Below are positions 27,216 to 35,711 of a DNA stretch of 61,960 bases, in pieces. The stretch is from positions 1-61,960 of the forward strand of contig JAZHEJ010000060.1 of the NCBI GenBank assembly GCA_036679665.1, read 5' to 3'. Position numbers and translations under genes: made by a program. The notes beneath the pieces were generated by a model. That model searched no databases and was not told the origin of the DNA. It saw only the letters and a program-made list of their open reading frames with translations. The stretch's first letter is position 1, and every line of letters starts with the position of its first letter. Origin of the DNA: Tethybacter castelli (lineage in GTDB: Bacteria; Pseudomonadota; Gammaproteobacteria; Tethybacterales; Tethybacteraceae).

Positions 27216-27416
27216 TCGTATTATCTACGCTACCGACGCGCACGGGTGCCACATTGGCTGGGAAATTTTAGTGGCGAATTAGCTGAAATTATATGCAGTT
27301 GCGTGATCTAAGCAACGCTATTTCGTAGATAAATCCAAAAAGCGCAAGATGTATTTAAAGCTATTTTAGGGAAAGTTATGATTATTTAGTCATAATTTGA
27401 TAGAATTTACGCTCTT

Positions 27417-27890
27417 ATGGATTTACGCAAGCTAAAGACCATTCTGGAATTGTTCGAACAGGCAAAAATCCAGGAACTGGAAATTTCCGAAGGCGAAGAT
27501 AGACTACGCCTAGTCAAGGACCGCGAATCCACCAAAGCTTTTCCTCTTCAAATCGGACAGGCATCAATGCCCCAGCAAAACCCGGCTACTTTGCCGCAAT
27601 TACCGGTACCAGCGCCCGATACCGGGCCCGGGGTGGAAGAAGACGACAACGTGGTCAAGGTTACCGCATTGATGGTTGGAACATATTACTCAAGTCCTTC
27701 CGAAAACGATCCGCAATTTGTCAAGGTGGGCGATAAGGTAACCGAAGGCGATACGGTGTGCATAATTGAGGCGATGAAGCTTTTTAATAATGTTTCCGCG
27801 CCGGTATCAGGAACCATCAAGACCATCGAGGTGCAAAATGAGCAACCGGTGGGCTACGGAGATGTACTGATGACGATCGAAACCGCCTAA
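27417..27890 (+). CDS. accB: Acetyl-CoA carboxylase biotin carboxyl carrier protein AccB
   Basis: Carries the biotin that shuttles CO2 from AccC to the carboxyltransferase in fatty-acid synthesis. The N-terminal helix-turn segment (DLRKLKTILELFEQAKIQELEI) is typical; a Pro-rich linker covers about residues 50-75 and the biotinyl domain about 80-156. The biotin acceptor Lys is in EAMKLFNN at about residue 121. It is followed by accC after 10 bp. A possible -10 (TAGAAT) lies about 20 bp before the ATG. Confidence 0.96.
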   Translation: MDLRKLKTILELFEQAKIQELEISEGEDRLRLVKDRESTKAFPLQIGQASMPQQNPATLPQLPVPAPDTGPGVEEDDNVVKVTALMVGTYYSSPSENDPQFVKVGDKVTEGDTVCIIEAMKLFNNVSAPVSGTIKTIEVQNEQPVGYGDVLMTIETA

Positions 27891-27900
27891 GCTTGGTGCG

Positions 27901-29235
27901 ATGTTCAGCAAAATTTTGATCGCCAATCGCGGAGAAATAGCGTTGCGCATCCAGCGTACGTGCCGGGAAATGGGTATTCACGATGTCTGTGTTTATTCTG
28001 AGGCGGATCGCGATGCCAAGTATGTACGCTTAGCGCATGAAACAATTTGTATCGGACCGGCCGATCCAACCCAAAGCTATCTAAATCCGGCATCTTTAAT
28101 CGCCGCGGCGGAGGTGTCCGAAGCTGAAGCGATCCATCCAGGGTACGGTTTTTTGTCGGAAAACGCCGATTTTGCCGAACAGGTTGAAGCTAGCGGTTTT
28201 GTGTTTATCGGTCCCAAAATCGAAACTTTGCGGATTATGGGGGACAAGATTCAGGCCAAAAGAACCATGCGGTCCGCCGGACTGCGGTTGATCCCGGGCT
28301 TTGACATTGACGCCGAAGGCGATGCGAAGGATCTGGTCAAACACAGCAAGCAGATCGGTTTTCCGCTGATGATCAAAGCTTCCGCGGGTGGCGGTGGACG
28401 CGGGATGCGGATTATCCACACTGAAGCGATGTTGCGTAATTCGATCGGCATGCTGGCGCGCGAAAGTAAACGTTCTTTTGGGGACGGAGTGCTGTACGCG
28501 GAAAAGCTCCTTTCAGGAGCTAGGCATATCGAAGTTCAGATCATGGCCGACACGCACGGCAACGTTTTGCACTTGGGGACCCGCGATTGTTCGGTGCAGC
28601 GTCGCCATCAAAAGTTGATTGAGGAAGCGCCGGCTCCTAATATCACTCCCAAAGCCACCGAACGATTGTGTCAACACGCGGTGGATGCTTGTAAAAAGGT
28701 CGGGTATGAAGGTGCTGGTACGATGGAATTTTTATACGATGGCAAAAATTTCTACTTTATTGAGATGAATTCTAGGTTGCAGGTTGAGCATCCGGTTACC
28801 GAAATGATTACCGGGTACGATCTGGTCGAAATGCAGTTACGCGCCGCCGCCGGGGAGAAGTTGCCGATGAAACAGCGTGATATAGTGCTCAATGGCCATG
28901 CGATCGAATGTAGAATTAATGCCGAAGATTCGGTTACGTACGCGCCATCGCCAGGCACGGTCACCGCTTATCATCCCGCCGGCGGCCCGGGCATCAGGGT
29001 CGATTCGCACATTTATCTTGACTCGGTGATCAGCCATCATTACGATTCGCTGATCGGCAAGGTGATCGCACATGGCATTGATCGGGAACAGGCGTTGGCA
29101 CGTATGCGTCGCTCGTTGAGCGAGTTCGTAATCGGCGGGGTCAAAAATAATATTCCTATGCACCAGCGCATCATTTCCAACGCGGCGTTCCAGCAAGGGG
29201 CGGTCAGCGTGGATTTTTTAGAATCAATGCAGTGA
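27901..29235 (+). CDS. accC: Biotin carboxylase AccC
   Basis: ATP-dependent carboxylation of the biotin on AccB. The 444-residue protein has the biotin carboxylase N-domain (KILIANRGEIALRI), an ATP-grasp domain with the glycine-rich loop KASAGGGGRGMR, the metal-binding FIEMNSRLQVEHPVTE block that also carries the catalytic Arg, and the C-domain starting GHAIECRINAED. The length is as usual (about 447). The accBC pair is conserved; the genes that follow are not the usual prmA but amino-sugar genes, and the accC stop overlaps the next start. Confidence 0.96.
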   Translation: MFSKILIANRGEIALRIQRTCREMGIHDVCVYSEADRDAKYVRLAHETICIGPADPTQSYLNPASLIAAAEVSEAEAIHPGYGFLSENADFAEQVEASGFVFIGPKIETLRIMGDKIQAKRTMRSAGLRLIPGFDIDAEGDAKDLVKHSKQIGFPLMIKASAGGGGRGMRIIHTEAMLRNSIGMLARESKRSFGDGVLYAEKLLSGARHIEVQIMADTHGNVLHLGTRDCSVQRRHQKLIEEAPAPNITPKATERLCQHAVDACKKVGYEGAGTMEFLYDGKNFYFIEMNSRLQVEHPVTEMITGYDLVEMQLRAAAGEKLPMKQRDIVLNGHAIECRINAEDSVTYAPSPGTVTAYHPAGGPGIRVDSHIYLDSVISHHYDSLIGKVIAHGIDREQALARMRRSLSEFVIGGVKNNIPMHQRIISNAAFQQGAVSVDFLESMQ

Positions 29236-30149
29236 GCAGGCATGATCCACCTCAGCGGATCAATTGTGAGGGTCCTTTGATATGTGTGGAAGGAGGCGCC
29301 ACTCATTCTTGCGCCAGCTTGTTTTTGCCCGGTTCGGATGTTGAAGAGCAAAGTGCGGAAGCCGGCAAATGCAATCCTAGCAATGATTTTCATAATGCGG
29401 TAGGCAGTGTTAAATCTTTGATCGATCAGTTACTGGCCGGCCGTGATATTGCCTTGCAGCACTGCAATTTGTGTCTAGGCTGCGCCGGTATTGTGCCTGA
29501 GGATGTACGCCGTCGTTTCATAGCATCGTTTACTGATTGCGCTTCGGTAATACCGCTGTCAGACGGTTATGCGGCTTTGATCGGGGCCGGAGGTGGTAAC
29601 GCTTGCGGAATTGTGGTGGCGGGAACCGGTTGCGCCGGGCATCGTCTTCGTCCTGACGGAATTTCATTGCAACGCGACGGCTGGGGTTGGGTTGGCGGCG
29701 ATCGAGGCAGCGGGACTTGGCTTGGTTTGCGGGCGATACGCCATGCGTTATGGGTGCGGGATGGACTTGCCCCCGCGGACGCGCTCGCAAACCGGGTGTG
29801 TGAGCAACTTGGTGATACCGACGCGCAGATGGCGGCGGCATTGGTGAATGTGGATCCACGCGAAATCGCAAGTTATGCTCGTCATGTTTTCGCTTGCGCC
29901 GAAGATGGTATGCCTTATGCTGAAGAATTGCTTGAGGGCGCCGCAAAACATTTACGTGAACTGTTTACAAGTTTGGGTTGCACTGCCACTGAGCCTTTAT
30001 ATCTGGCTGGCAGCATAGCGTTTGCGCTGGCCGAACGCATCGCTCGTCCAATGTCAATCAAACCGCAAGCATTTAGGCTTGGCGCGGTGCTTGGTTGCAT
30101 GCTCGTTGCCCGTGGCCGGGCACCGTTGGAATGGCACCAGCAAGCCTGA
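29232..30149 (+). CDS. BadF/BadG-type ATPase, probable N-acetylglucosamine kinase
   Basis: A 305-residue ASKHA-fold sugar kinase. An N-terminal phosphate loop is present in variant form (VEGGATHS, usually DGGGTKT), a second ATP-binding motif is VVAGTGCAG, and the family-specific GWGWVGGDRGSGTWLG follows. Kinases of this family phosphorylate GlcNAc or glucosamine. The following gene encodes GlcNAc-6-phosphate deacetylase, which supports this role. GTG 29232 overlaps the accC TGA (GTGA), so translation may be coupled to fatty-acid genes. The altered first phosphate loop, lacking the usual Thr-Lys, is odd. Confidence 0.78.
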   Translation: MSRHDPPQRINCEGPLICVEGGATHSCASLFLPGSDVEEQSAEAGKCNPSNDFHNAVGSVKSLIDQLLAGRDIALQHCNLCLGCAGIVPEDVRRRFIASFTDCASVIPLSDGYAALIGAGGGNACGIVVAGTGCAGHRLRPDGISLQRDGWGWVGGDRGSGTWLGLRAIRHALWVRDGLAPADALANRVCEQLGDTDAQMAAALVNVDPREIASYARHVFACAEDGMPYAEELLEGAAKHLRELFTSLGCTATEPLYLAGSIAFALAERIARPMSIKPQAFRLGAVLGCMLVARGRAPLEWHQQA

Positions 30150-31237
30150 TTGGGCAGTTTTTAACTCGCGACGGCTGGTTCGAAGGAGAGCTGTTTTGGG
30201 ACGATGCGGGCGTGATTACCCGGATTGAAGGACAAAAAATTGACAACCCCGATCGGCAACTACCGCGGACCGTGGCGGGTTTTGTCGATCTGCACGTACA
30301 CGGCGGCGACGGTCACGATACGATGGAAGGTTCGCACGCGGTGCGGGCGATGGCAAAGTTCTACGCGCAGCACGGCACGGTCGCATTCGCTCCGACCACC
30401 ATGACCGCCGCGGTCGAACAGATAAGCGATGCGTTGTCGGGTGTTGAACAGGCGCGCAGCAAACCACAAGATGACGTGGCATTGGTACTCAATGCCCATT
30501 TGGAAGGTCCTTTCATCAACCCCAAGCGTCTGGGAGCCCAGCCGGATTGTGTGCTCAAGCCGGATGGCGATGTCTTGCGTCGCTGGTTGGATATCGCGCC
30601 TTTGTCGGTTGCGACCATCGCTCCGGAGCTAGATGGCGCCATGGAACTTGTGCGCTTACTTCGCGCAACCGGCTGCAAGGTTCAGATAGGTCATTCAGAT
30701 GCAACCTTGGAACAGGCAAGCGCCGCGTTGGATGCCGGGGTATCCGGGTTTACTCATCTGTATAACGCGATGTCGCAGTTGAAACCCCGCGCACCCGGAG
30801 TTGTCGGTTGCGCGTTGGCTAAAGCGAACCATGCCGAGGTGATTTGCGATTTGCAGCATGTAAAAGCGGCGGCGTTGCGTTGCGCTGGGCGAGCGATCCC
30901 GTTTTTATACGCGATCACCGACTCTACTGCGGCAGCCGGGCGAAGCGACGGCGAATATAAGCTTGGCAATCAACCGGTGATCAAACATGGCAAAACGGTA
31001 AGAACCAAAGACGGAGTGCTTGCGGGAAGTGCGATGACATTGTGGGATGCCCGCCGGACACTTATCGACATCGGCTTCGATGAACCGCACGCCCAAGAAA
31101 TGGTCTCAGAAAGGCCGGCAAGCTATCTGGGTATTGATGAGCTGGGCGATATAGCCATCGGCAAATATGCCAGCATGGTTACAATTCATGCTGATGAAAT
31201 CGCGCAGGTGCATATTCGTGGTTTGCCAATAAAATAG
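30131..31237 (+). CDS. nagA: N-acetylglucosamine-6-phosphate deacetylase NagA
   Basis: Removes the acetyl group of GlcNAc-6-P in amino-sugar and peptidoglycan recycling. This is a 368-residue amidohydrolase-fold enzyme. Metal-site motifs seen are DLHVHGGDG, the Glu in AHLEGPFINPKRLGA, QIGHSDAT and FTHLYNAMS, and the catalytic Asp lies in YAITDSTAAAG. I chose ATG 30131, 19 bp inside the end of the kinase gene; 30095 would add 12 residues unlike the family. Together with the kinase it would convert GlcNAc to glucosamine-6-phosphate; nagB is not seen. Confidence 0.92.
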   Translation: MAPASLIGQFLTRDGWFEGELFWDDAGVITRIEGQKIDNPDRQLPRTVAGFVDLHVHGGDGHDTMEGSHAVRAMAKFYAQHGTVAFAPTTMTAAVEQISDALSGVEQARSKPQDDVALVLNAHLEGPFINPKRLGAQPDCVLKPDGDVLRRWLDIAPLSVATIAPELDGAMELVRLLRATGCKVQIGHSDATLEQASAALDAGVSGFTHLYNAMSQLKPRAPGVVGCALAKANHAEVICDLQHVKAAALRCAGRAIPFLYAITDSTAAAGRSDGEYKLGNQPVIKHGKTVRTKDGVLAGSAMTLWDARRTLIDIGFDEPHAQEMVSERPASYLGIDELGDIAIGKYASMVTIHADEIAQVHIRGLPIK

Positions 31238-31248
31238 CCTTTTATTGG

Positions 31249-31941
31249 GTGAAGAATAATACAATCAACCATAAAGTGGATCAATTGATATCGGTTATTG
31301 TCCCGGTTGCTCCAAGTGAATTGATGCTGGATCGTTGCGAGACGGAGCTTGTCAGCTTGCCAGATGAGTTTGAACTAATCATGGTTGCCAACTCTGAACG
31401 CCCGGCTAGACTTGCAGAACGGATAAAGTGGCTCCGGATTGACAGGAGCGGACGGGCGTTTGCTCTTAATCAAGGAGCTGAGCACGCCAAATGCGACGTG
31501 CTGTGGTTCGTACATGCGGACTCGCGATTGCCTGATGGTATCGGCAAACTGCTGCTTGCTAGCATCGCGCGTTTTCCAGACAGTTTGCTGTATTTCAATC
31601 TGGATTATTACGATGGAGGCGCGTTGCATAAACTAAGCGCATGGGGAGCCAAGTGGCGCTCGCGTTTGTTCGGCGCTCCGTTTGGCGATCAAGCGTTTTG
31701 CGTGGCTAAAAAACAGCACCGTAAAATCGGCGGTTATACAGAAGATGCCAGCTATGGCGAGGATCATCTATATGCGCGCGCGATGCGCCGTGCCGGCATC
31801 AAGCTTATTAGCCTGCCGGCGCAGATAGGTACCAGCGCCCGCAATCATCTGGATAAAGGATGGTTGCGCGTGGTTATCAAATATCAGTGGATGTGGATCA
31901 GACAGGCGTTGCTTGATCGGGGCTCGGCGATTCAATCATGA
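31249..31941 (+). CDS. Family 2 glycosyltransferase-like protein
   Basis: A 230-residue GT-A-fold protein resembling TIGR04283 transferases (the rSAM/selenodomain-associated transferase 2 group). It opens with ISVIVPVAP, has the acceptor/metal segment FVHADSRLP in place of a DxD, and GDQAFCVAKKQHRKIGGY near the middle. The usual DGGSxDGT nucleotide-sugar motif is absent (MVANSERP stands there), so it may have drifted in substrate. The start is GTG 31249. It overlaps the next gene by 4 bp, matching the common pairing of these two families. Confidence 0.75.
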   Translation: MKNNTINHKVDQLISVIVPVAPSELMLDRCETELVSLPDEFELIMVANSERPARLAERIKWLRIDRSGRAFALNQGAEHAKCDVLWFVHADSRLPDGIGKLLLASIARFPDSLLYFNLDYYDGGALHKLSAWGAKWRSRLFGAPFGDQAFCVAKKQHRKIGGYTEDASYGEDHLYARAMRRAGIKLISLPAQIGTSARNHLDKGWLRVVIKYQWMWIRQALLDRGSAIQS

Positions 31942-32642
31942 GCACCGCGGCGGTAGGAATATTTGTCCGCACTCCGGGCTGGTCGGCAACTAAAAAAAGG
32001 CTGGCCAAACAGATCGGCGGGTATGCCGCGACATGCGCGTACGAACTATCTTTGGACTGTATGGTGGAAATAGCCCAAAATCTGGTCAGTCGCGACATCG
32101 ATGTGTACTGGGCGGTCGCAGAAGAAGAGGCGCGCCGTGATCCGTACTGGATTGCGACCGGTCTGCCAACCATTTTCACCGGCTCCGGCGGGGGACTTGG
32201 CAATCGGTTATCGCGGATCTATAACCGTCTGTTAAAAAGAGCTGACATCGCGGTGCTGCTAGGAAGCGACATACCACAGCTGACCTGTGAGCAGCTGAAA
32301 CCTGCGATCTGGAAAGCCGAGGAAGAATTGGTTGTCGGTCCCGCGAATGACGGCGGATTTTATATGTTCGCAGGCACCCGGCCAATTCCGCGTCGGCTTT
32401 GGAATTCGGTGGAGTACTCCACATGTCATACTTTGGAACAGCTAATCACCGCGCTAAACAGCCCGGTTGTGAAAGTCGAAGTTCAGCCGGATTTCGATGA
32501 TCTGGCTTCGTTGGCAGAAGTGGTGGAGGCGATGCCCGCGCAACCTTCGCAGACTCAGCTGGAGTTTATCGATTACGCCAAAGAATTGCTCGGCCGGGAC
32601 GATCAGCTTTTACGGCTTGGATCGGCCAGAAACCAGCGATAG
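31938..32642 (+). CDS. DUF2064/TIGR04282 glycosyltransferase-like protein
   Basis: A 234-residue nucleotidyltransferase-fold protein of the rSAM/selenodomain-associated transferase 1 group. Family landmarks are FVRTPGWSATKKRLAK at the N-terminus, VLLGSDIPQLT in the middle and VGPANDGGFYMFAG. In some bacteria these pairs occur next to radical-SAM proteins or in arsenosugar synthesis; no such gene is adjacent here. The ATG overlaps the previous stop. Its last 40 bp overlap convergently with the end of ilvA. Confidence 0.8.
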   Translation: MSTAAVGIFVRTPGWSATKKRLAKQIGGYAATCAYELSLDCMVEIAQNLVSRDIDVYWAVAEEEARRDPYWIATGLPTIFTGSGGGLGNRLSRIYNRLLKRADIAVLLGSDIPQLTCEQLKPAIWKAEEELVVGPANDGGFYMFAGTRPIPRRLWNSVEYSTCHTLEQLITALNSPVVKVEVQPDFDDLASLAEVVEAMPAQPSQTQLEFIDYAKELLGRDDQLLRLGSARNQR

Positions 32643-33895
32643 CCGGGCGAGGAATTGATCAACTGATAAGAATAGCAGGTTTTTTTGAACCGGCTTTCCA
32701 AGCGCTTGCAATAAGAGCTCGGTAACTGGAAACCGATCATTATTTTGGCGAAAATTCCGCCTAACGATCGATAATGAAACATTGAAATGTTCCAGCCGGG
32801 ATCCAAATTGGCAAGAAAATCGTGTAGTGATCCAGGGCGTTCAGAAAATTCCAGCCGATATACCTGCTCGGAGTCAGCCATGACCGCTCTGCCACCTACC
32901 ATATGCCGAACGTGAAACTGCGCATTTTCATCGCCGGTCAGATCAAGCGCTTTAATTCCGTTCTTGTGCAGTTTGGTGAGAATCTGCTTACGTTCGGCGG
33001 TATCTTTGATAGATATGCCGGCCAGGACGCTCGCCGGGCCTTCATGTGAAAAACGGTAGTTGAATTCGGCTATGGTGCGAGTATCTTCGTATATTTCTTT
33101 GATCGCGTTGCAAATGCTGCCTGAATCAACTAAAACCATATCATCGACAAATTGCTTACATAACTTGAAGGTTTTGGCTCCGGCACGGGCCACCGCGACA
33201 GTCTCGGCAAAAGTGCCGACATAAGGTAAGGTAAATAGCTTGCCCTTGCGCAACGCCATGGTCATGGAGGCCGCGTCGTCAGGTTCAACGCCAATTACTT
33301 TGACTGACGGCCGCAAATGTTTGATGACCGTTGCCACGCCGGCTAACAGTCCGCCGCCACCGCAACATACAAATACCGCTTCGACCTGTTCATACATTTC
33401 GCGCAGTAATTCCGCACCCACGGTGGCTTGGCCGCAGATGATGTCGTAATCATCGAAAGGATGAAAAAACGGTAACTTTTTAGTGCGCGCGAACTGTTGG
33501 GCGTTGGCGAGCGTTGTGTCGATCACGTCTCCGTCGATAATGGTATTGGCGCCCAAACTACGAATTGCTTCAACCTTGATTTCCGGAGTGCCGACCGGAA
33601 TAAAAATGTGCGCGGGCACCCCGACCGCCCGGGCGGCGAACGCTACGCCTTGAGCGTGATTTCCCGCCGAAGCGGCCACCACGCCGCGTTTACGCATCTT
33701 GTCCGGCAGCTTGAGCATCTTATGGCTTGCGCCACGCACTTTGAATGAAAAAACCTGGAGCAGATCTTCGCGCTTTAAGAGCAGCTCGCTACCGATCAAC
33801 GCGCTTAGGCGCCGCGCTGGTTGCAGCGGAGTTTCTCGTAGCAATTTGTAAATCGGCGAAGTAAGCGCTTCATTAACGATCTGTTCAGGCTTCAT
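32603..33895 (-). CDS. ilvA: Threonine dehydratase IlvA, single-ACT form
   Basis: Deaminates threonine to 2-oxobutyrate, the first step to isoleucine. The 430-residue protein has a PLP catalytic domain with the Schiff-base Lys in FSFKVRGAS, the SAGNHAQGVA loop and the glycine loop VCCGGGGLLAG. It ends with one ACT-like regulatory domain (about residues 345-425, starting YRLEFSERPGSL). E. coli IlvA has two such domains and 514 residues, so this is the shorter form. ATG 33895 is preferred; a TTG lies 21 bp upstream. It is divergent from rpiA with 71 bp between starts. Confidence 0.9.
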   Translation of the reverse strand: MKPEQIVNEALTSPIYKLLRETPLQPARRLSALIGSELLLKREDLLQVFSFKVRGASHKMLKLPDKMRKRGVVAASAGNHAQGVAFAARAVGVPAHIFIPVGTPEIKVEAIRSLGANTIIDGDVIDTTLANAQQFARTKKLPFFHPFDDYDIICGQATVGAELLREMYEQVEAVFVCCGGGGLLAGVATVIKHLRPSVKVIGVEPDDAASMTMALRKGKLFTLPYVGTFAETVAVARAGAKTFKLCKQFVDDMVLVDSGSICNAIKEIYEDTRTIAEFNYRFSHEGPASVLAGISIKDTAERKQILTKLHKNGIKALDLTGDENAQFHVRHMVGGRAVMADSEQVYRLEFSERPGSLHDFLANLDPGWNISMFHYRSLGGIFAKIMIGFQLPSSYCKRLESRFKKTCYSYQLINSSPGYRWFLADPSRKS

Positions 33896-33966
33896 GGCGG
33901 TTCTCGCGGGCGACAAGCTTTAAAAAAAATGATTTTATCGCTAACGCAATTGTTAAAATCAATCGG

Positions 33967-34623
33967 ATGAGTCAAGATGAGGACAAAAAGACCGCAGCCC
34001 GGGCGGCACTGGCATATCTAAGTGCAGGCTGTAAATTGGGGGTGGGTACCGGCACCACGGCTGAATTTTTCATTGCGCTGTTAGACCAGGCTTCTGAACT
34101 AGAGGCGGTAGTGGCAAGTTCGCGGCGTTCCGCGGAACTGCTTGGTAAGCAACAAATAAAGCTAAGCGACCTCAATGAGGTCGGCAGATTGGATGTATAC
34201 ATTGACGGCGCCGACGAGTTTACCGAACGTCATACGTTGATCAAAGGCGGCGGCGGAGCCCATGTGCAAGAAAAAATTCTTGCCGCCGCGGCACGCAAAT
34301 TTGTGGTGATTGTCGATGCGTCGAAGCAAGTTGAAGTTCATGGCAAATTCCCGATTCCGTTGGCGGTGCTTCCCGGTGCTCGCAGCTTGGTGGCGAGCAA
34401 AGTTGCCGGGCTTGGCGGAAACGCCGCTTGGCGCGTTGGTTTTACCACCGACGAAGGTAATCAAATTTTGGATTGCAGCGGTTTTGACTGTACCAACTTG
34501 GCCGAGTTAGAAAGCCGATTATGCGCGTTACCCGGGGTGGTTGATTGTGGAATTTGCGCGCTACGTCCGGCTGACGTGATTTTGTGCGCGGCAAATGGCA
34601 AGGTAACCGAGCTTAGCGTTTAG
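33967..34623 (+). CDS. rpiA: Ribose-5-phosphate isomerase A
   Basis: Interconverts ribose 5-phosphate and ribulose 5-phosphate. The 218-residue protein contains the phosphate loop LGVGTGTTAEFFI, the catalytic DGADEF motif with the active-site Asp pair and the KGGGGAHVQEKI loop including the catalytic Glu and Lys. Length matches RpiA (219). The ilvA-rpiA divergence is common in gammaproteobacteria. Its stop overlaps the convergent rppH stop by 4 bp. Confidence 0.96.
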   Translation: MSQDEDKKTAARAALAYLSAGCKLGVGTGTTAEFFIALLDQASELEAVVASSRRSAELLGKQQIKLSDLNEVGRLDVYIDGADEFTERHTLIKGGGGAHVQEKILAAAARKFVVIVDASKQVEVHGKFPIPLAVLPGARSLVASKVAGLGGNAAWRVGFTTDEGNQILDCSGFDCTNLAELESRLCALPGVVDCGICALRPADVILCAANGKVTELSV

Positions 34624-35180
34624 TGTTTTTGGTCGGAAATCCGCTCCCACAGCGGGCTGGTGCGCATCGCACCGTCAGCAAAATATGCCAACGCGTTGCG
34701 GTATGCGGCAGCTTTGAAAGCGACAATATCACGCAGCGTGTTCAGGGGTGATTGCCAGGCTAGCCGGTTGAATACCTGGTGCGGCGCACGGTGGAGACAG
34801 GCAGACAGGTCAGGCTGATATCCCGGTGCCAAACGCAACAAAAACCAAGCTTGGATTTGGCCGATATTAGACCAGTTTGAATTATATAGAAGATCGGGAG
34901 GTATGTTGTAGCGGATCCAGTACGGGACCACCTCGATAAAATTCAGGTGGACGGGATTGATCCCGGTTTCTTCGTACAATTCTCGCAGGCATGCGCTCAG
35001 CGGCACTTCGCCTATTTCAATTCCTCCCTGCGGATACTGCCAGCTGTTGCCATTTATGTCGCTCCGCCGAGCGGTGAGCGTTTGGCCGGCCGCGTTTATT
35101 ATTACCGCGACTACATTGGGGCGGTAACCCGGTAACGGTGTGGCGGTGACTTTCTTATCAGCAGTCAGCTTAGGTTTCAT
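34620..35180 (-). CDS. rppH: RNA pyrophosphohydrolase RppH-like Nudix hydrolase
   Basis: Removes pyrophosphate from mRNA 5' ends to start decay. The 186-residue protein has GYRPNVVAVIINAAG and SWQYPQGG before a complete Nudix box: GGIEIGE followed by seven residues and RELYEETGI. These phrases match RppH rather than other Nudix types. An N-terminal extension of about 18 residues (rich in Lys and Thr) precedes the conserved start. It is located between rpiA and tmRNA. Confidence 0.88.
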   Translation of the reverse strand: MKPKLTADKKVTATPLPGYRPNVVAVIINAAGQTLTARRSDINGNSWQYPQGGIEIGEVPLSACLRELYEETGINPVHLNFIEVVPYWIRYNIPPDLLYNSNWSNIGQIQAWFLLRLAPGYQPDLSACLHRAPHQVFNRLAWQSPLNTLRDIVAFKAAAYRNALAYFADGAMRTSPLWERISDQKH

Positions 35181-35247
35181 GAAAACGATAGCAAATCAAA
35201 AACTAAAATTCTCACTATACTTGCTTGAAGAGCAACAATAGGCAAAT

Positions 35248-35604
35248 TGGTGGAGGCGGGGAGATTCGAACTCCCTTCCGCATATCGTCAACAACAAGGT
35301 CTACGTGTGTGTTCGGGTGTTAGATGTTGATTTTCCATTCGCACGCCCGACAAGCTTGCGGAAAACGATTGGCAAAGAAATTTAGTTGCCTGACCTGCCA
35401 AATGCCCGGTAACGATTCCGCGGAATAACTCCGCTTGCCGGCATGCGGACCTGCCGGGGCGAAGCCTAGAAGCTGTTATTAAGCCGCTAGGGCGAAGTTA
35501 GCGTCGTTTGCGTTTACTTCAATTTCCAAGTTGATTTACAAGGCTCCTGGCGCCTTGACACGCACTTACTGTCTCAACATACACGTCGAAACCGGTGCGC
35601 CCCC
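35248..35604 (-). ncRNA. ssrA: Transfer-messenger RNA (tmRNA), one-piece form
   Basis: Rescues stalled ribosomes and tags their products for degradation. The 5' end GGGGGCG pairs with CGCCTCC near the 3' end (one G-U) to form a seven-pair acceptor stem, then A and an encoded CCA at 35250-35248. The 3' T-arm reads GGGAGTTCGAATCTCCC. The 5' segment carries the conserved CCGGTTTCGACGTG. The tag frame is at 35511-35479. One uninterrupted 357-nt gene argues against the permuted two-piece tmRNA of alphaproteobacteria. Confidence 0.97.
35479..35511 (-). other. tmRNA tag-peptide reading frame
   Basis: Reads Ala-Asn-Asp-Ala-Asn-Phe-Ala-Leu-Ala-Ala and a TAA stop. This is the proteolysis tag added to stalled proteins; it ends with the ALAA degron seen by ClpXP and differs from the common ANDENYALAA at two positions. 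It is preceded by an A-rich GAAGTAAAC, the usual resume context. Confidence 0.95.
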
Positions 35605-35653
35605 AAATTTTTGTATAGCGAAAAAGCCACAAGCGTGACTTGGTTACTCTTTG

Positions 35654-35682
35654 ATTATAAGTGTAGCGATCAGCTTTAACAA
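35654..35682 (-). promoter_or_regulatory. Sigma-70 promoter of ssrA
   Basis: On the minus strand TTGTTA (35682-35677) and a perfect TATAAT (35659-35654) are separated by 17 bp. Transcription would start near 35647, about 43 nt before the mature tmRNA end, leaving a leader for RNase P to remove. It lies entirely between aroC and ssrA. Confidence 0.75.
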
Positions 35683-35711
35683 GACCCGTCCGCTTATTTT
35701 TTTGATGCGAA

